A stretch of 64,000 nucleotides of DNA from contig CAAFMS010000010.1 in NCBI GenBank assembly GCA_900764105.1, positions 62,001-126,000 on the forward strand, written 5' to 3'. Source of the DNA: Clostridia bacterium. Lineage in GTDB: Bacteria > Bacillota > Clostridia > Christensenellales > Borkfalkiaceae. Positions 42,050 to 51,240 of the stretch are shown here, in pieces (the stretch's first letter is position 1; every line of letters starts with the position of its first letter). The notes under the pieces are model-generated. The model saw nothing but the letters and a program-made list of their open reading frames with translations, was not told the origin of the DNA and did no database searches. The position numbers and the translations under genes were made by a program.

Positions 42050-42342
42050 CGGTAAAAGAACTTAAAAAGTCGGGCTATAAGTCGATTAAACGCAATGTAG
42101 TCACACCGTTCGGCGAAGCGGACATAGTGTGCGAGAAAGACGGTAAGACGGTTTTTGTCGAGGTTAAGACGAGAAGCGGCAAGGCTTTCGGGCTTCCCTG
42201 CGAGGCGGTGGATTCCAAAAAGCAGGCGAAATATCGCAGAATAGCCGACTTCTTATTAGGCGGAGCGGACGGTAAAGACGTAGGGTTTGCCGTTGCGGAA
42301 GTCACGGAAGAGGGCGTAAACATAATTTTCGACGCCTTTTAA
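41989..42342 (+). CDS. yraN: YraN family (UPF0102) endonuclease-like protein
   Basis: 117 residues with a PD-(D/E)XK-like fold: GRKGEELTVKEL, FGEADIVCEKDG and VFVEVKTRSGKAFG, the last holding the ExK signature. Function unknown; suspected Holliday-junction or DNA-end nuclease. ATG 41989 lies 61 bp inside rnhB in another frame but has an excellent SD (AAAGGAG, about 10 nt upstream), so the long overlap is probably real. Carries an in-frame exact copy of TATAAGTCGATTA (42076-42088). Confidence 0.9.
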   Translation: MPDTQKDLHKKLLGRKGEELTVKELKKSGYKSIKRNVVTPFGEADIVCEKDGKTVFVEVKTRSGKAFGLPCEAVDSKKQAKYRRIADFLLGGADGKDVGFAVAEVTEEGVNIIFDAF

Positions 42343-42391
42343 GTTCGACCCGCCCTTGTAAAAAATCTGTTTTATCGGATAAGAGAAAAAT

Positions 42392-43543
42392 ATGAAAATA
42401 TGCGTTACGACCGCTTCGGGAGTCGAGGCGGCGACTAAAAGAGAACTGTATAAAATAACGGGCATAAAAGACCTCGCCGCAATCGACGGTCGGATAACCT
42501 TCGAGGGAGATATTGAAACCGTCGCTGAATGCAACCTTTATTTAAGGACGGCAAACAGAGTCGAGATAATCGTCGGCGAGTTCAAAGCGGACGACTTCGA
42601 TAAACTCTTCGACGGCATAAAGGCTGTACCGTGGGAAGAATATATGCCGAAGGACGCGAGTATCGTGGTATCCGCGAAGAGCGTAATGAGTAAACTTTTT
42701 GCTTATTCGGCTATTCAGTCGATAACGAAAAAAGCGATATGCGAGAGGTTAAAGTCCGCCTATAAGTCGATTATCTTAGCGGAAAGCGGTTCGAGATACA
42801 AGGTTGAAGCGGCGATAAGGAAGGATATCGTTACCGTCTCTCTCGACACTTCGGGCGAAGGACTTCACCGAAGGGGTTACAGAGGACTTGTCGGCGAAGC
42901 CCCTTTAAAAGAAACGCTTGCGGCGGCTTTAATCGACTTTTCGGTGTGGAACCCGTCGAGACCGCTCGCCGACCTTTTCTGCGGCAGCGGAACGATACCT
43001 ATCGAGGCGTGTTTAATCGCCCTCAATATTCCGAGCGGAATGAACAGGGAGTTCGATTTCCTCGGTTGGAGCGATAAAAACCGCGAGATTTTCGACAAGA
43101 TCAAAGAGGACGCAAGAGGTAAAATCGAATACGATAAGGAAGTCCGCATAAGCGGCTTCGATATAGACGAAAAGCAGTTGTCGCTTGCGAGAAAGCACGC
43201 GAGTCTTGCCGGCGTTGCGGAGAAAATTCACTTTCAACGCATGGATATGAGGGAGTTTTCGTCGAGGTTTTCTCACGGCGTGATAATATCCAATCCGCCG
43301 TACGGCGAAAGGCTTTCGGAAAGACGGGAGATAGAAAAACTGTACAGAGATTACGGAAAAGTCGTGAAGTCGCTCGACGAGTGGTGCTGCTATACCTTGA
43401 CGTCGGTTGACGATTTCGAGAGACTTTTCGGCAGAAAAGCGGATAAAAAACGTAAGATTTACAACGGCAGATTAGAGTGCAATTATTACTCGATGCTTGC
43501 TTCCCCGCCGAAAAGTACGTTAAAAAATATGCCGAAAAAATAA
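42392..43543 (+). CDS. THUMP-domain RNA methyltransferase (RlmL/YpsC-like)
   Basis: 383 residues. N-terminal ferredoxin-like and THUMP domains (about 1-155), then a class I SAM methyltransferase: LADLFCGSGTIPIEA (motif I, about 192) and IISNPPYGER (the N2-guanine methyltransferase NPPY motif, about 305). Family members make m2G2445 in 23S rRNA. Belongs to the single-domain YpsC type. The end is basic. Holds an in-frame copy of TATAAGTCGATTA (42761-42773). Confidence 0.93.
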   Translation: MKICVTTASGVEAATKRELYKITGIKDLAAIDGRITFEGDIETVAECNLYLRTANRVEIIVGEFKADDFDKLFDGIKAVPWEEYMPKDASIVVSAKSVMSKLFAYSAIQSITKKAICERLKSAYKSIILAESGSRYKVEAAIRKDIVTVSLDTSGEGLHRRGYRGLVGEAPLKETLAAALIDFSVWNPSRPLADLFCGSGTIPIEACLIALNIPSGMNREFDFLGWSDKNREIFDKIKEDARGKIEYDKEVRISGFDIDEKQLSLARKHASLAGVAEKIHFQRMDMREFSSRFSHGVIISNPPYGERLSERREIEKLYRDYGKVVKSLDEWCCYTLTSVDDFERLFGRKADKKRKIYNGRLECNYYSMLASPPKSTLKNMPKK

Positions 43544-43561
43544 AAAAAGAGCGTAAAACGC

Positions 43562-43590
43562 TTGCAAAAAAAAACGCAATATGATAATAT
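43562..43590 (+). promoter_or_regulatory. Promoter of rplS
   Basis: TTGCAA (43562-43567), 17-nt A-rich spacer, TAATAT (43585-43590). Confidence 0.6.
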
Positions 43591-43704
43591 ATCATAGACT
43601 TCGGGCGTTCCGCTGGCTATCGTCGGTCGGGTAAAACTGCGAAAAATACCGACAAAATCTAATGAAATCGGCTATGAACGTCTTGTTATATGGAGGTAAA
43701 AGTC
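43591..43704 (+). ncRNA. Probable ribosomal protein L19 leader
   Basis: The 110-nt leader folds: GTCGGT (about 43623-43628) pairs with ACCGAC (about 43648-43653), and GGCGTTC near the start can pair with GAACGTC near the end. It includes TTCCGCTGG. Firmicute rplS genes often carry a structured L19 autoregulatory leader. Assigned from position and folding, not from a model search. Confidence 0.4.
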
Positions 43705-44046
43705 ATGACAATCATCGAGCAAATCGAGAAAGAAAACTTGAAAGCGGAAGTTCCTTCTTTTGCGGTAGGCGATACCGTAAGAGTATCGGTAAAGGTTATC
43801 GAAGGAACGAAAGAGAGAATTCAGGCGTTCGAAGGCATCGTTATCGCTAAGAAAAACGGCGGCATCAGAGAGACCTTCACCGTAAGAAGAATCTCGTACG
43901 GTATCGGCGTTGAAAGAACGTTCCCCGTTCATTCCCCCAAGGTTGCGGGAATCACGGTCGTTAAGAGGGGCAGAGTAAGAAGAGCGAAACTCTACTATCT
44001 GCGTGATCTTACCGGTAAGGCTGCTAAGGTCGAAGAGATACTGTAA
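43705..44046 (+). CDS. rplS: 50S ribosomal protein L19
   Basis: 113 residues: MTIIEQIEKENLKAEVPSF start, FAVGDTVRVSVKVIEGTKER, RRISYGIGVERTFPVHSP and RRAKLYYLRDLTGKAA. L19 sits at the 30S/50S interface. Start at ATG 43705 after GGAGG; the start 15 bp upstream falls within the SD. Own promoter, leader and terminator. Confidence 0.98.
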   Translation: MTIIEQIEKENLKAEVPSFAVGDTVRVSVKVIEGTKERIQAFEGIVIAKKNGGIRETFTVRRISYGIGVERTFPVHSPKVAGITVVKRGRVRRAKLYYLRDLTGKAAKVEEIL

Positions 44047-44084
44047 AACAATCGTCGGGGTTTCCCGACAACGAAGAGCAAAGG

Positions 44085-44112
44085 AAGTTCGGTTTTTACC
44101 GAACTTTTTTTC
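44085..44112 (+). terminator. Terminator after rplS
   Basis: AAGTTCGGT (44085-44093) / ACCGAACTT (44098-44106), then T run. Confidence 0.88.
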
Positions 44113-44142
44113 TTTTCCGCTCATACCTATTCGCCTATACTT

Positions 44143-44168
44143 CTTGCTTTCCCCTTTGGGAAAGCAAG
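44143..44168. repeat. Solo palindrome of the CTTGCTTTCCCC family
   Basis: CTTGCTTTCCCC-TTT-GGGAAAGCAAG: the two element ends joined with no core, 26 bp. It may be the minimal or deleted form of the element. Confidence 0.65.
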
Positions 44169-44215
44169 GAAATTCAGATAAAACGGAAGAAAATATCCCG
44201 AACGGGAAAACGGTA

Positions 44216-44240
44216 AAACCGCCCGAAAAGCGGTTTTTTT
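44216..44240 (+). terminator. Second terminator-like hairpin after rplS
   Basis: AAACCGC (44216-44222) / GCGGTTT (44230-44236) followed by T run. Confidence 0.65.
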
Positions 44241-44313
44241 GTCTTTTCATAATATATATATAATGAAAAGTAGTTAAAACTTTATAAAATTTGTTTACAA
44301 ACTCGAAAAATAG

Positions 44314-44343
44314 TTGTATATTAAATAAGCATTGTATTATAAT
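44314..44343 (+). promoter_or_regulatory. Promoter of the 44418 operon
   Basis: TTGTAT (44314-44319), 18-nt spacer, TATAAT (44338-44343). Confidence 0.5.
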
Positions 44344-44417
44344 ACGGAAATAAACGTATCGGGCAAGGCTTGTATTATTCTCGTCCGACGGCATACGAAA
44401 AGGAAACGGTTTCGCCT

Positions 44418-46238
44418 ATGAAGAAAAACGGTCTGACATTTTTAATAACGACTCTTGTCCTCGCTTTGTTCTACATTTTGACGGGCGCGTTCGCGGCATC
44501 TTCCGCGAAAATGCCGAAAAGCGTTTATTCGACGGTAGAGGCGAGAACTTCGGGCGGCGGCGAACCGCTGTCGAATAAGACCTCTAACGTGGTTTTAGAC
44601 CTCGGAGACGGACAGGTAAACAAGATTTACGCGTTCGTGGGCGAAGTTCGTTCGTGGCATACGGACGAAAAGGAGGGCGATTATATCAATCTCGTATTCG
44701 ATTTCGGGACGCGTTCCGACTCCTTTTTAGAGGGCGCTATTTACAATTCGAGAATCGGCGCAAACAAGGAAAACAGAATATACTTAAACGGCAGAACTAA
44801 CCTTTACAGGTGGATAAAAATTTATGACGGCGGCGAGAAAACGGTCGGGTACGACCGCGTAAGATTTCATACGAGCGACGATACGGACGTTGCCGAACTC
44901 GCTTTTTTAGATAAAAAAGGAAAACTCATAAGCGCGTCAATCGTTCAACATTCCTCGTTCGAGGGCGAAAAGAACTACGGCGGACTTATCGACGAGCAGG
45001 CTTATTTCACTTCTTCGCAAAGTAAAGCGTACAACTTCACCGACAAGGAACTTGACGAAATTTCTGCTATAAACGCGATTTTCCGCGGCGAAAAGTTCGT
45101 GGGGTACGGCTTTTTAAACACCCTTTTAAACGCCGTCGGAACGAAGATTTTCGGCGTAAACACGTTCGGGCTGAGATTTTTCTCGATGCTTGCCGGATTC
45201 GCTTCGTTACTTCTTGTATATTACATAGTCGAAATGCTGTTCGGAAGGAGCGAAATATCCGCGCTTGCGACCTTGCTCGCTCTGTGTTCGGGGCAGATTT
45301 TTTCGGCTTCGCTCACGGCTTACGGCTCGGTTTCGGCGTGCTTTACGATTGCGGTTTTCGCTTTCGCGATAAAATTCTTCATAGACGACTACGATATGAA
45401 ATACGGCAGAGACGGGGTTAAAAACCTCTGTTTCACGGGTCTTTTCTACGGTCTCGCCTTAGCCTCAGACCGCTCCGCTTTAACTACCGTAACGGGTATA
45501 ATCGCCATTCTGATATTCGCGGCGATAAGGGCGAAAAAGCAGTTCAAAACGCAAGAAAAAGAGGCGAAGGGTCTCGAAAAAGAAAACGTGTATATGGCGT
45601 ACAGAAAAGGAAGGGTTACTCTTTGGATAGCGATTCCTCTGTGCCTTTTAGTCCTTCCGATTGCCGTAACGCTCATATCCGCGGCTTTTTTCTCGGGCTT
45701 TCTAAAAGCGACTTACGGCGGCGGTTTCGTCTCGTCGCTTCTGAAATATTACGGCGGGGCGTTCTCTTTCGGGTACGCGTTAAACCCGTTCGGGCTTTTA
45801 ATCGGTTTGGGGTCGGACGACCTCGGCAAGGGGTATTACGCGTTCGCGAACTATATAACGGGCGGACTTTTCGTATTGTCTGCGGCGGCTCTTATTTTGC
45901 TCGCGGTATTCGGAAAAAAATCGAAAAGGCTCGGTTACGCTTCGAAAAAAATCGTAAACAGGTCGAAAATGGTGATTTCTGCGCTTGTCGCAACGCTTTT
46001 ACCCGTATTTTTCGGCAACTCGTCGGTAATCGGGTTCGCCGCCGCTTCGGCGTTTTGTTCGGCGACGACGGCGCTCGCGTTTTTCGCCGCCGAAAAGGCT
46101 TACGGCAAAAAGGCGATTATAACTTTTGCGATGGTTACGGGGCTTAGTTTCGTAACGTTCGCCACGGGTTATATAGGTTATACGGGAATAGCGGTTTCCT
46201 TGACGGCGAAGAATATTTTATACGGCTGGCAAATTTAA
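44418..46238 (+). CDS. Polytopic membrane protein, GT-C glycosyltransferase-like
   Basis: 606 residues from ATG 44418. One N-terminal helix, an extracytoplasmic domain (about 35-210) resembling the soluble insert of some GT39-type proteins, then 9-10 helices. GYGFLNTLLNAVGTKIFGV-NTFGLRFFSMLAG recalls the HPPL/lipid-carrier loop region of PMT-like enzymes, but the usual histidine-proline pair is missing, and the DE near DKELDEISAINAIF may be the catalytic acid region. So a lipid-linked sugar transferase is likely but divergent. A TTG at 44370 would add 16 residues; ATG is preferred. Confidence 0.65.
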   Translation: MKKNGLTFLITTLVLALFYILTGAFAASSAKMPKSVYSTVEARTSGGGEPLSNKTSNVVLDLGDGQVNKIYAFVGEVRSWHTDEKEGDYINLVFDFGTRSDSFLEGAIYNSRIGANKENRIYLNGRTNLYRWIKIYDGGEKTVGYDRVRFHTSDDTDVAELAFLDKKGKLISASIVQHSSFEGEKNYGGLIDEQAYFTSSQSKAYNFTDKELDEISAINAIFRGEKFVGYGFLNTLLNAVGTKIFGVNTFGLRFFSMLAGFASLLLVYYIVEMLFGRSEISALATLLALCSGQIFSASLTAYGSVSACFTIAVFAFAIKFFIDDYDMKYGRDGVKNLCFTGLFYGLALASDRSALTTVTGIIAILIFAAIRAKKQFKTQEKEAKGLEKENVYMAYRKGRVTLWIAIPLCLLVLPIAVTLISAAFFSGFLKATYGGGFVSSLLKYYGGAFSFGYALNPFGLLIGLGSDDLGKGYYAFANYITGGLFVLSAAALILLAVFGKKSKRLGYASKKIVNRSKMVISALVATLLPVFFGNSSVIGFAAASAFCSATTALAFFAAEKAYGKKAIITFAMVTGLSFVTFATGYIGYTGIAVSLTAKNILYGWQI

Positions 46239-46257
46239 GTTACAAGGGGTAAAAGAA

Positions 46258-47775
46258 ATGTTGGCAAAAACCACGGGTTACGTTCTTACGGGTTTAGAGG
46301 GGAACGCGGTCGACGTAGAAGTCGATACGAATTTAGGACTTCCCGCTTTTGAAATAGTCGGGCTACCCGACGCGGCGGTCAAGGAGTCGAAGGAAAGAGT
46401 AAGGTCTGCGGTCAAAAACAGCGGCAAGAAGTTTCCCGTACACAAGATAACGGTCAATCTCGCTCCCGCCGAACTCAAAAAAGAGGGCGCGGGTCTCGAC
46501 CTTCCGATAGCGGTAGGGATAATCGCCGCAGACGGACAGTTGGGCGATATGAAAAACAGCCCCGTAATGGTGGGCGAACTCTCGCTCGACGGCGGCATAA
46601 GAGGTATAAACGGAATACTTCCCACTTTGATTTCCGCGCGGGAAAACGGCGTGAAAAGCGTTATTATCCCCAAGGAAAACGAGCAGGAAGGCGGTTATAT
46701 CGACGGAATAGACGTGTTCGTCGCGAGTACTTTAAAAGAGGTTTGCGACTTTATCGAGGGCAAAAGCGAACTTAAAAAGGTCGAACTCAAAAACTACGAA
46801 AACGACGCGAAAAGCGGCGAGTACGACAACGATTTGAAATACGTCAGAGGACAATTCGTCGCAAGGCGGGCTTTGGAAGTCGCCGTGAGCGGCAACCACA
46901 ATATAATTTTAGAAGGTCCTCCGGGGGCGGGTAAGACAATGCTTGCAAAGTGTATACCGTCCATAATGCCCGATATGAGTTTCGCAGAGGCGCTCGAAAC
47001 CACGAAAATCCACAGCGTTGCGGGAACTCTTAAAGGTTCGGAAGGCATAGTTTTGAAACGTCCGTTTATGTCTCCCCACCACACCGCGTCGGCGGCTTCG
47101 ATTACGGGCGGCGGACAGTCGGCGAAACCCGGAATGGTAAGCCTCGCGCATAACGGAGTGTTATTTTTGGACGAAATGCCCGAATATCCGAGAAGCGTTC
47201 TCGAAAGTCTCCGTCAGCCGCTTGAAGACAGAGAAATCACCGTTTCGAGGGTAAAGGCGAACTATCGCTATCCGGCGAATTTTATATTAGTCGGCAGTAT
47301 GAATCCTTGTCCGTGCGGCTATTACGGCTCGAAAGACAGGGAATGTACCTGTTCGCCGTATCAGATAAAGAGATATAAAGAGAAAATTTCGGGTCCGCTT
47401 CTCGACAGAATGGACATAAGAATAAACGTCGATAACGTGAAGTACGACGATCTGGCTTCGGGCGAAGAGTCCGAGAGTTCCGAACAGGTGAGAAAACGCG
47501 TAAACAGAACGAGAGCGGTTCAGTTGGAACGGTTTAAGGACGACGGAATAACTTCCAACGGCGAAATGAGCGAAAAGCATATCAAAAAATACTGCAAATT
47601 GTCTGCGGAGGGCGAGGACGTACTTCGTTACGCGTTCGAGTCGCTTAAAATGTCCGCAAGGGCAAGGAGCAGAATATTGAAAGTCGCAAGGACTATCGCC
47701 GATATGGAACTTTCCGAAAACATAGAAACCAATCACTTGTTAGAGGCTATAAGTTACAGGGGCGACGATTTATGA
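46258..47775 (+). CDS. comM: YifB/ComM family Mg-chelatase-like AAA+ ATPase
   Basis: 505 residues. N-terminal ChlI-like domain starts VDVEVDTNLGLPAFEIVGLP; AAA+ domain with Walker A GPPGAGKTM (about 221), Walker B VLFLDEMPEYP (about 301), PNPCPCGYYG-type SMNPCPCGYYG zinc/loop and the C-terminal Mg_chelatase_C. ComM is a hexameric helicase that drives branch migration in natural transformation. dprA, another transformation gene, starts 4 bp before its end. Confidence 0.96.
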   Translation: MLAKTTGYVLTGLEGNAVDVEVDTNLGLPAFEIVGLPDAAVKESKERVRSAVKNSGKKFPVHKITVNLAPAELKKEGAGLDLPIAVGIIAADGQLGDMKNSPVMVGELSLDGGIRGINGILPTLISARENGVKSVIIPKENEQEGGYIDGIDVFVASTLKEVCDFIEGKSELKKVELKNYENDAKSGEYDNDLKYVRGQFVARRALEVAVSGNHNIILEGPPGAGKTMLAKCIPSIMPDMSFAEALETTKIHSVAGTLKGSEGIVLKRPFMSPHHTASAASITGGGQSAKPGMVSLAHNGVLFLDEMPEYPRSVLESLRQPLEDREITVSRVKANYRYPANFILVGSMNPCPCGYYGSKDRECTCSPYQIKRYKEKISGPLLDRMDIRINVDNVKYDDLASGEESESSEQVRKRVNRTRAVQLERFKDDGITSNGEMSEKHIKKYCKLSAEGEDVLRYAFESLKMSARARSRILKVARTIADMELSENIETNHLLEAISYRGDDL

Positions 47776-48845
47776 CGGCAATTTCCGAAAGAGACGGGTT
47801 CGCGATATTTATCGACTCGTTCGAGGGGCTTGATTATAAAATAAAACTCAAACTTCTGGAAAAATTCGACGGCTTTCCGAAGCCCGAGGATATAGAAAGG
47901 TTTTTTGCGGCGACGAAACCCGAGATAGGACTTTCGATTTCGCAGGCTATGCGGAATAAAAAGGTCGTAGAGGAACGTATAGGGAAATCCGTACAAGGGC
48001 TTGACGGGATAATTCCTTTTTACTCGGAAGATTATCCCGAACTACTGAGACAAACGCCTGTTTTTCCGTTGATTTTGTACTACAAAGGCAACAAAGAACT
48101 GCTTAAAAGCGAGAAGAAACTCGCGATAGTCGGTTCGAGAAAGACCTTGCCGCAGTACCTTGCGAAAACCGAGGAAATAGCGGCGGCGATAGCCGAAAGC
48201 GGGGTTCCGATAGTGACGGGCATTGCGGACGGCGGCGACACTTCCGCCGTTATGGGTTCTATGAAAAGCGGCAAGACCATATCCGTTCTGGCGGGCGGAT
48301 TGAATCCCGTTTATCCGAAAAGCAAACAAGGGCTTGCGGCTTCCGTTGCGAAATACGGACTTATTCTCAGCGAAAACCCTTGCGGAGTCGCGCCGAGGAC
48401 TTATTCCTATCCCGTGAGAAACAGAATAATCGCGGGGCTTAGCGACGTTTCTCTGATCGTGAGCGGCGAAGCGGACAGCGGCGCGAGATACACGGCGAGT
48501 TACGCTTTGGACTACGGCAGAGACGTGGCGTGCCTTCCGTACGGCTTGGGCGTTAAGTCGGGCGAACTTTGCAAGAGCCTTATAAAAAGCGGAGCGGCGG
48601 AAGTCGAAACTTCCGAAGAGGTTGCTTTTATGCTCGGGATAACCCTTGAAAAAACAGCCGCCGTTAAGTTGAACGATAAAGAAAAGTCGGTCTATGAGTC
48701 GATTAAATCGGGTATAGACAACGTGGACGAACTCGCTTTGAAAACTGGCGAAAAGGTATGGACGTTAACGCCCGTAATCGCTTCGCTCGAAATAAAGAAG
48801 GTAATAGTTAAAAATACCGACGGAAGATTGTCCGTATTGAAATAA
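47772..48845 (+). CDS. dprA: DNA-processing protein DprA
   Basis: 357 residues with the Rossmann-like DprA domain: LAIVGSRKTLPQYL, VTGIADGGDTSAVM, SVLAGGLNPVYPKSK, ILSENPCG, YSYPVRNRIIAGLSD and VSGEADSGARYTASYAL. The canonical SGxAxGID motif is altered to TGIADGGD. The C-terminal DML1-like winged helix spans about 290-357. DprA loads RecA on incoming ssDNA. Overlaps comM by 4 bp (ATGA). Contains a one-mismatch copy of the dispersed 13-bp motif near 48693. Confidence 0.93.
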   Translation: MTAISERDGFAIFIDSFEGLDYKIKLKLLEKFDGFPKPEDIERFFAATKPEIGLSISQAMRNKKVVEERIGKSVQGLDGIIPFYSEDYPELLRQTPVFPLILYYKGNKELLKSEKKLAIVGSRKTLPQYLAKTEEIAAAIAESGVPIVTGIADGGDTSAVMGSMKSGKTISVLAGGLNPVYPKSKQGLAASVAKYGLILSENPCGVAPRTYSYPVRNRIIAGLSDVSLIVSGEADSGARYTASYALDYGRDVACLPYGLGVKSGELCKSLIKSGAAEVETSEEVAFMLGITLEKTAAVKLNDKEKSVYESIKSGIDNVDELALKTGEKVWTLTPVIASLEIKKVIVKNTDGRLSVLK

Positions 48846-48906
48846 AAAAATAAACGCAGTTTTTTCTCGGGCGACAGCCGCCGCGGGAAGAAAATCGGAG
48901 GAAAAT

Positions 48907-51240
48907 ATGCAACTTATCATCGTTGAGTCGCCGTCTAAGGCGAAAACCATTGAAAAATATCTCGGGGGAAAGTATAAGGTGGACGCGAGCGGCGGACACG
49001 TCAGAGACCTTCCCGAAAAGAGACTCGGCGTAAACGTGGCTAAAAATTACGAGCCTAATTACGTCGTTACCGCAGATAAGAAACCCGTAATCAAGAGGCT
49101 TAAAGAGAAAGTCGAAAAAGCCGATAAAATATACCTCGCAACCGACCCGGACAGAGAGGGAGAGGCTATAAGTTGGCATTTATCGGAAGTCTTGGGGCTT
49201 AAAGACAAGGCGAGGAGAATAGAGTTCAACGAAATCAGCGAAAAGGCGGTTAAAGAGGCTCTCAAAAATCCGAGGGATATAAACTACAACCTCGTTGACT
49301 CGCAACAGGCGAGAAGAGTTCTGGACAGACTCGTCGGTTATAAACTCAGCCCCCTTCTTTGCAAGAGAATACAGAACGGGTTGTCGGCAGGACGAGTTCA
49401 GTCGGTCGCCCTTCGCATAATCGTCGATAAAGAAAGAGAGATAAAGGCGTTTATACCTGCGGAATATTGGAATTTAACCGCTTTATTGTCGGACGGCAAA
49501 CGCAAGCCGTTCACGGCGTACCTCGCGGAGAAAAACGGCAAAAAGTATAAGCCGTCGAACGAAGCGGAGGCTTTGGAAGTCGTAGCCGCGATAGAAAAAG
49601 CGGGCGGACTTTTCAAGGTTACGGGAGTAAAAAAGACGGATACCAAGAGTCACGCTCTGCCGCCTTTTACGACTTCGACCATGCAACAGGACGCTTCGGC
49701 GAAACTCAATATGTCCTCGCCCATGTGTATGCAGGTCGCTCAGCACCTCTACGAGGGCATCGAAACTTCCGAGGGGCATCTCGCTCTCGTCACCTATATC
49801 AGAACGGACTCGGTGAGAATTTCCGCCGAAAGTCAGGCTACGGCGAGAGAGTATATAAAGGAAAAATACGGCGAGGAATACGTTCCCGCGAAGCCGAATT
49901 TCTATAAGTCGAAGAAAAACGCTCAGGACGCTCACGAGGCGATAAGACCTATCGACCTTACGCTTACGCCCGAAAAGGTAAAGCCCCTTTTAGACAGAAA
50001 CCATTATAACCTCTATAAACTCATTTACGAGAGATTTATCGCTTCGCAGATGAGCGAGGCGAAGTATAATTTCGTCACGATAGATACCTCTGTCGGCGAT
50101 TATACGTTTAAAACGAGCGGCAGAACGGTCGCTTTCAAGGGCTATACGGCTGTTTACGACGACTATCGCGCTAACGAAAACAACGAGGACGGCGAAATGG
50201 TGAAAGTCATTCCGAACGTTTCCGAAGGCGACGTCTTAAAAGCCGAAAAAATCGACAAAGAACAGAAATTTACGAAGCCCCCCGTGAGATTTACCGACGC
50301 GAGCCTCGTCAGAATTATGGAGGAAAAGGGCATCGGCAGACCGTCCACTTACGCGACGATTATTTCCGTTTTGTCCAAGAGAAAATACACGGTCAAGGAA
50401 GGAAAATATATTGTTCCGACCGACATCGCGTTCAGAATAACCGATATGCTCGTGAAATACTTCCCCGACGTAATGGACGTTTCGTTCACCGCGGATATGG
50501 AGGACAAACTCGACGATATAGAAAACGGCGGTAAGGACTGGCATAAACTGATTGCCGAATTTTACCCGCCGTTCGCCGAAAAACTCGCTTTTGCGGCTAC
50601 CGACGGAGACGAAGTCACCGATATTCTCTGCGAGAAATGCGGTTCGCCGATGATAAGAAAGAACGGCAGATACGGCAAATTCCTCGCTTGCTCGAAATAT
50701 CCCGAGTGTTCCAATATCAAGTCCGAACAGGAAGAAGTTTCCGACGTAAAGTGCGATAAGTGCGGAGCGTTGATGGTATATAAGACGGGCAAATACGGAA
50801 AGTTCCTCGCTTGTCCGAATTACCCCGAGTGTACGAACGTCAAACCTCTCGACGAGGAAACGACTACCGAAAAGTGCGAGAAGTGCGGCGGCGATATGGT
50901 CGTCAAGAAGGGCAGATTCGGAAAATATTTGCAATGCGTCGCGTGCAAAGCGACTAAGAGCATGACTGAAAAAGCGGGGGTGTGTCCGCAATGCGGAAGT
51001 CCTACGCAGAAGATGCTTTCCAAGTCGGGAAAGACTTTCTACGGCTGTTCGAAATATCCCGAGTGCAACTTTATGAGTTGGGATATGCCTACGGGCGAAC
51101 ATTGCCCCAAGTGCGGCAGTTATTTAGTGCTTGCGAAAGACGGTAAGACGAAGAAGTGTTCAAATAAAGAATGCGATTACGGCAACAAATCTCAGAGAAA
51201 AGGCAAGAAAACGGGTAAAGAAAATGCCGACGAAAATTAA
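48907..51240 (+). CDS. topA: DNA topoisomerase I
   Basis: 777 residues. TOPRIM domain (about 1-120; LIIVESPSKAKTIEKYLG, LATDPDREGEAISWHL), central gate domains with the catalytic tyrosine in LVTYIRTDSVRIS (about 297), and a C-terminal tail of five Cys4 zinc ribbons (from about 575; CEKCGSPMIRK, CDKCGALMVY, CEKCGGDMVV, CPQCGSPTQK, CPKCGSYLVL). It relaxes negative supercoils. Good SD (CGGAGG) before ATG 48907. First gene of the topA-trmFO-hslVU operon. Confidence 0.98.
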   Translation: MQLIIVESPSKAKTIEKYLGGKYKVDASGGHVRDLPEKRLGVNVAKNYEPNYVVTADKKPVIKRLKEKVEKADKIYLATDPDREGEAISWHLSEVLGLKDKARRIEFNEISEKAVKEALKNPRDINYNLVDSQQARRVLDRLVGYKLSPLLCKRIQNGLSAGRVQSVALRIIVDKEREIKAFIPAEYWNLTALLSDGKRKPFTAYLAEKNGKKYKPSNEAEALEVVAAIEKAGGLFKVTGVKKTDTKSHALPPFTTSTMQQDASAKLNMSSPMCMQVAQHLYEGIETSEGHLALVTYIRTDSVRISAESQATAREYIKEKYGEEYVPAKPNFYKSKKNAQDAHEAIRPIDLTLTPEKVKPLLDRNHYNLYKLIYERFIASQMSEAKYNFVTIDTSVGDYTFKTSGRTVAFKGYTAVYDDYRANENNEDGEMVKVIPNVSEGDVLKAEKIDKEQKFTKPPVRFTDASLVRIMEEKGIGRPSTYATIISVLSKRKYTVKEGKYIVPTDIAFRITDMLVKYFPDVMDVSFTADMEDKLDDIENGGKDWHKLIAEFYPPFAEKLAFAATDGDEVTDILCEKCGSPMIRKNGRYGKFLACSKYPECSNIKSEQEEVSDVKCDKCGALMVYKTGKYGKFLACPNYPECTNVKPLDEETTTEKCEKCGGDMVVKKGRFGKYLQCVACKATKSMTEKAGVCPQCGSPTQKMLSKSGKTFYGCSKYPECNFMSWDMPTGEHCPKCGSYLVLAKDGKTKKCSNKECDYGNKSQRKGKKTGKENADEN

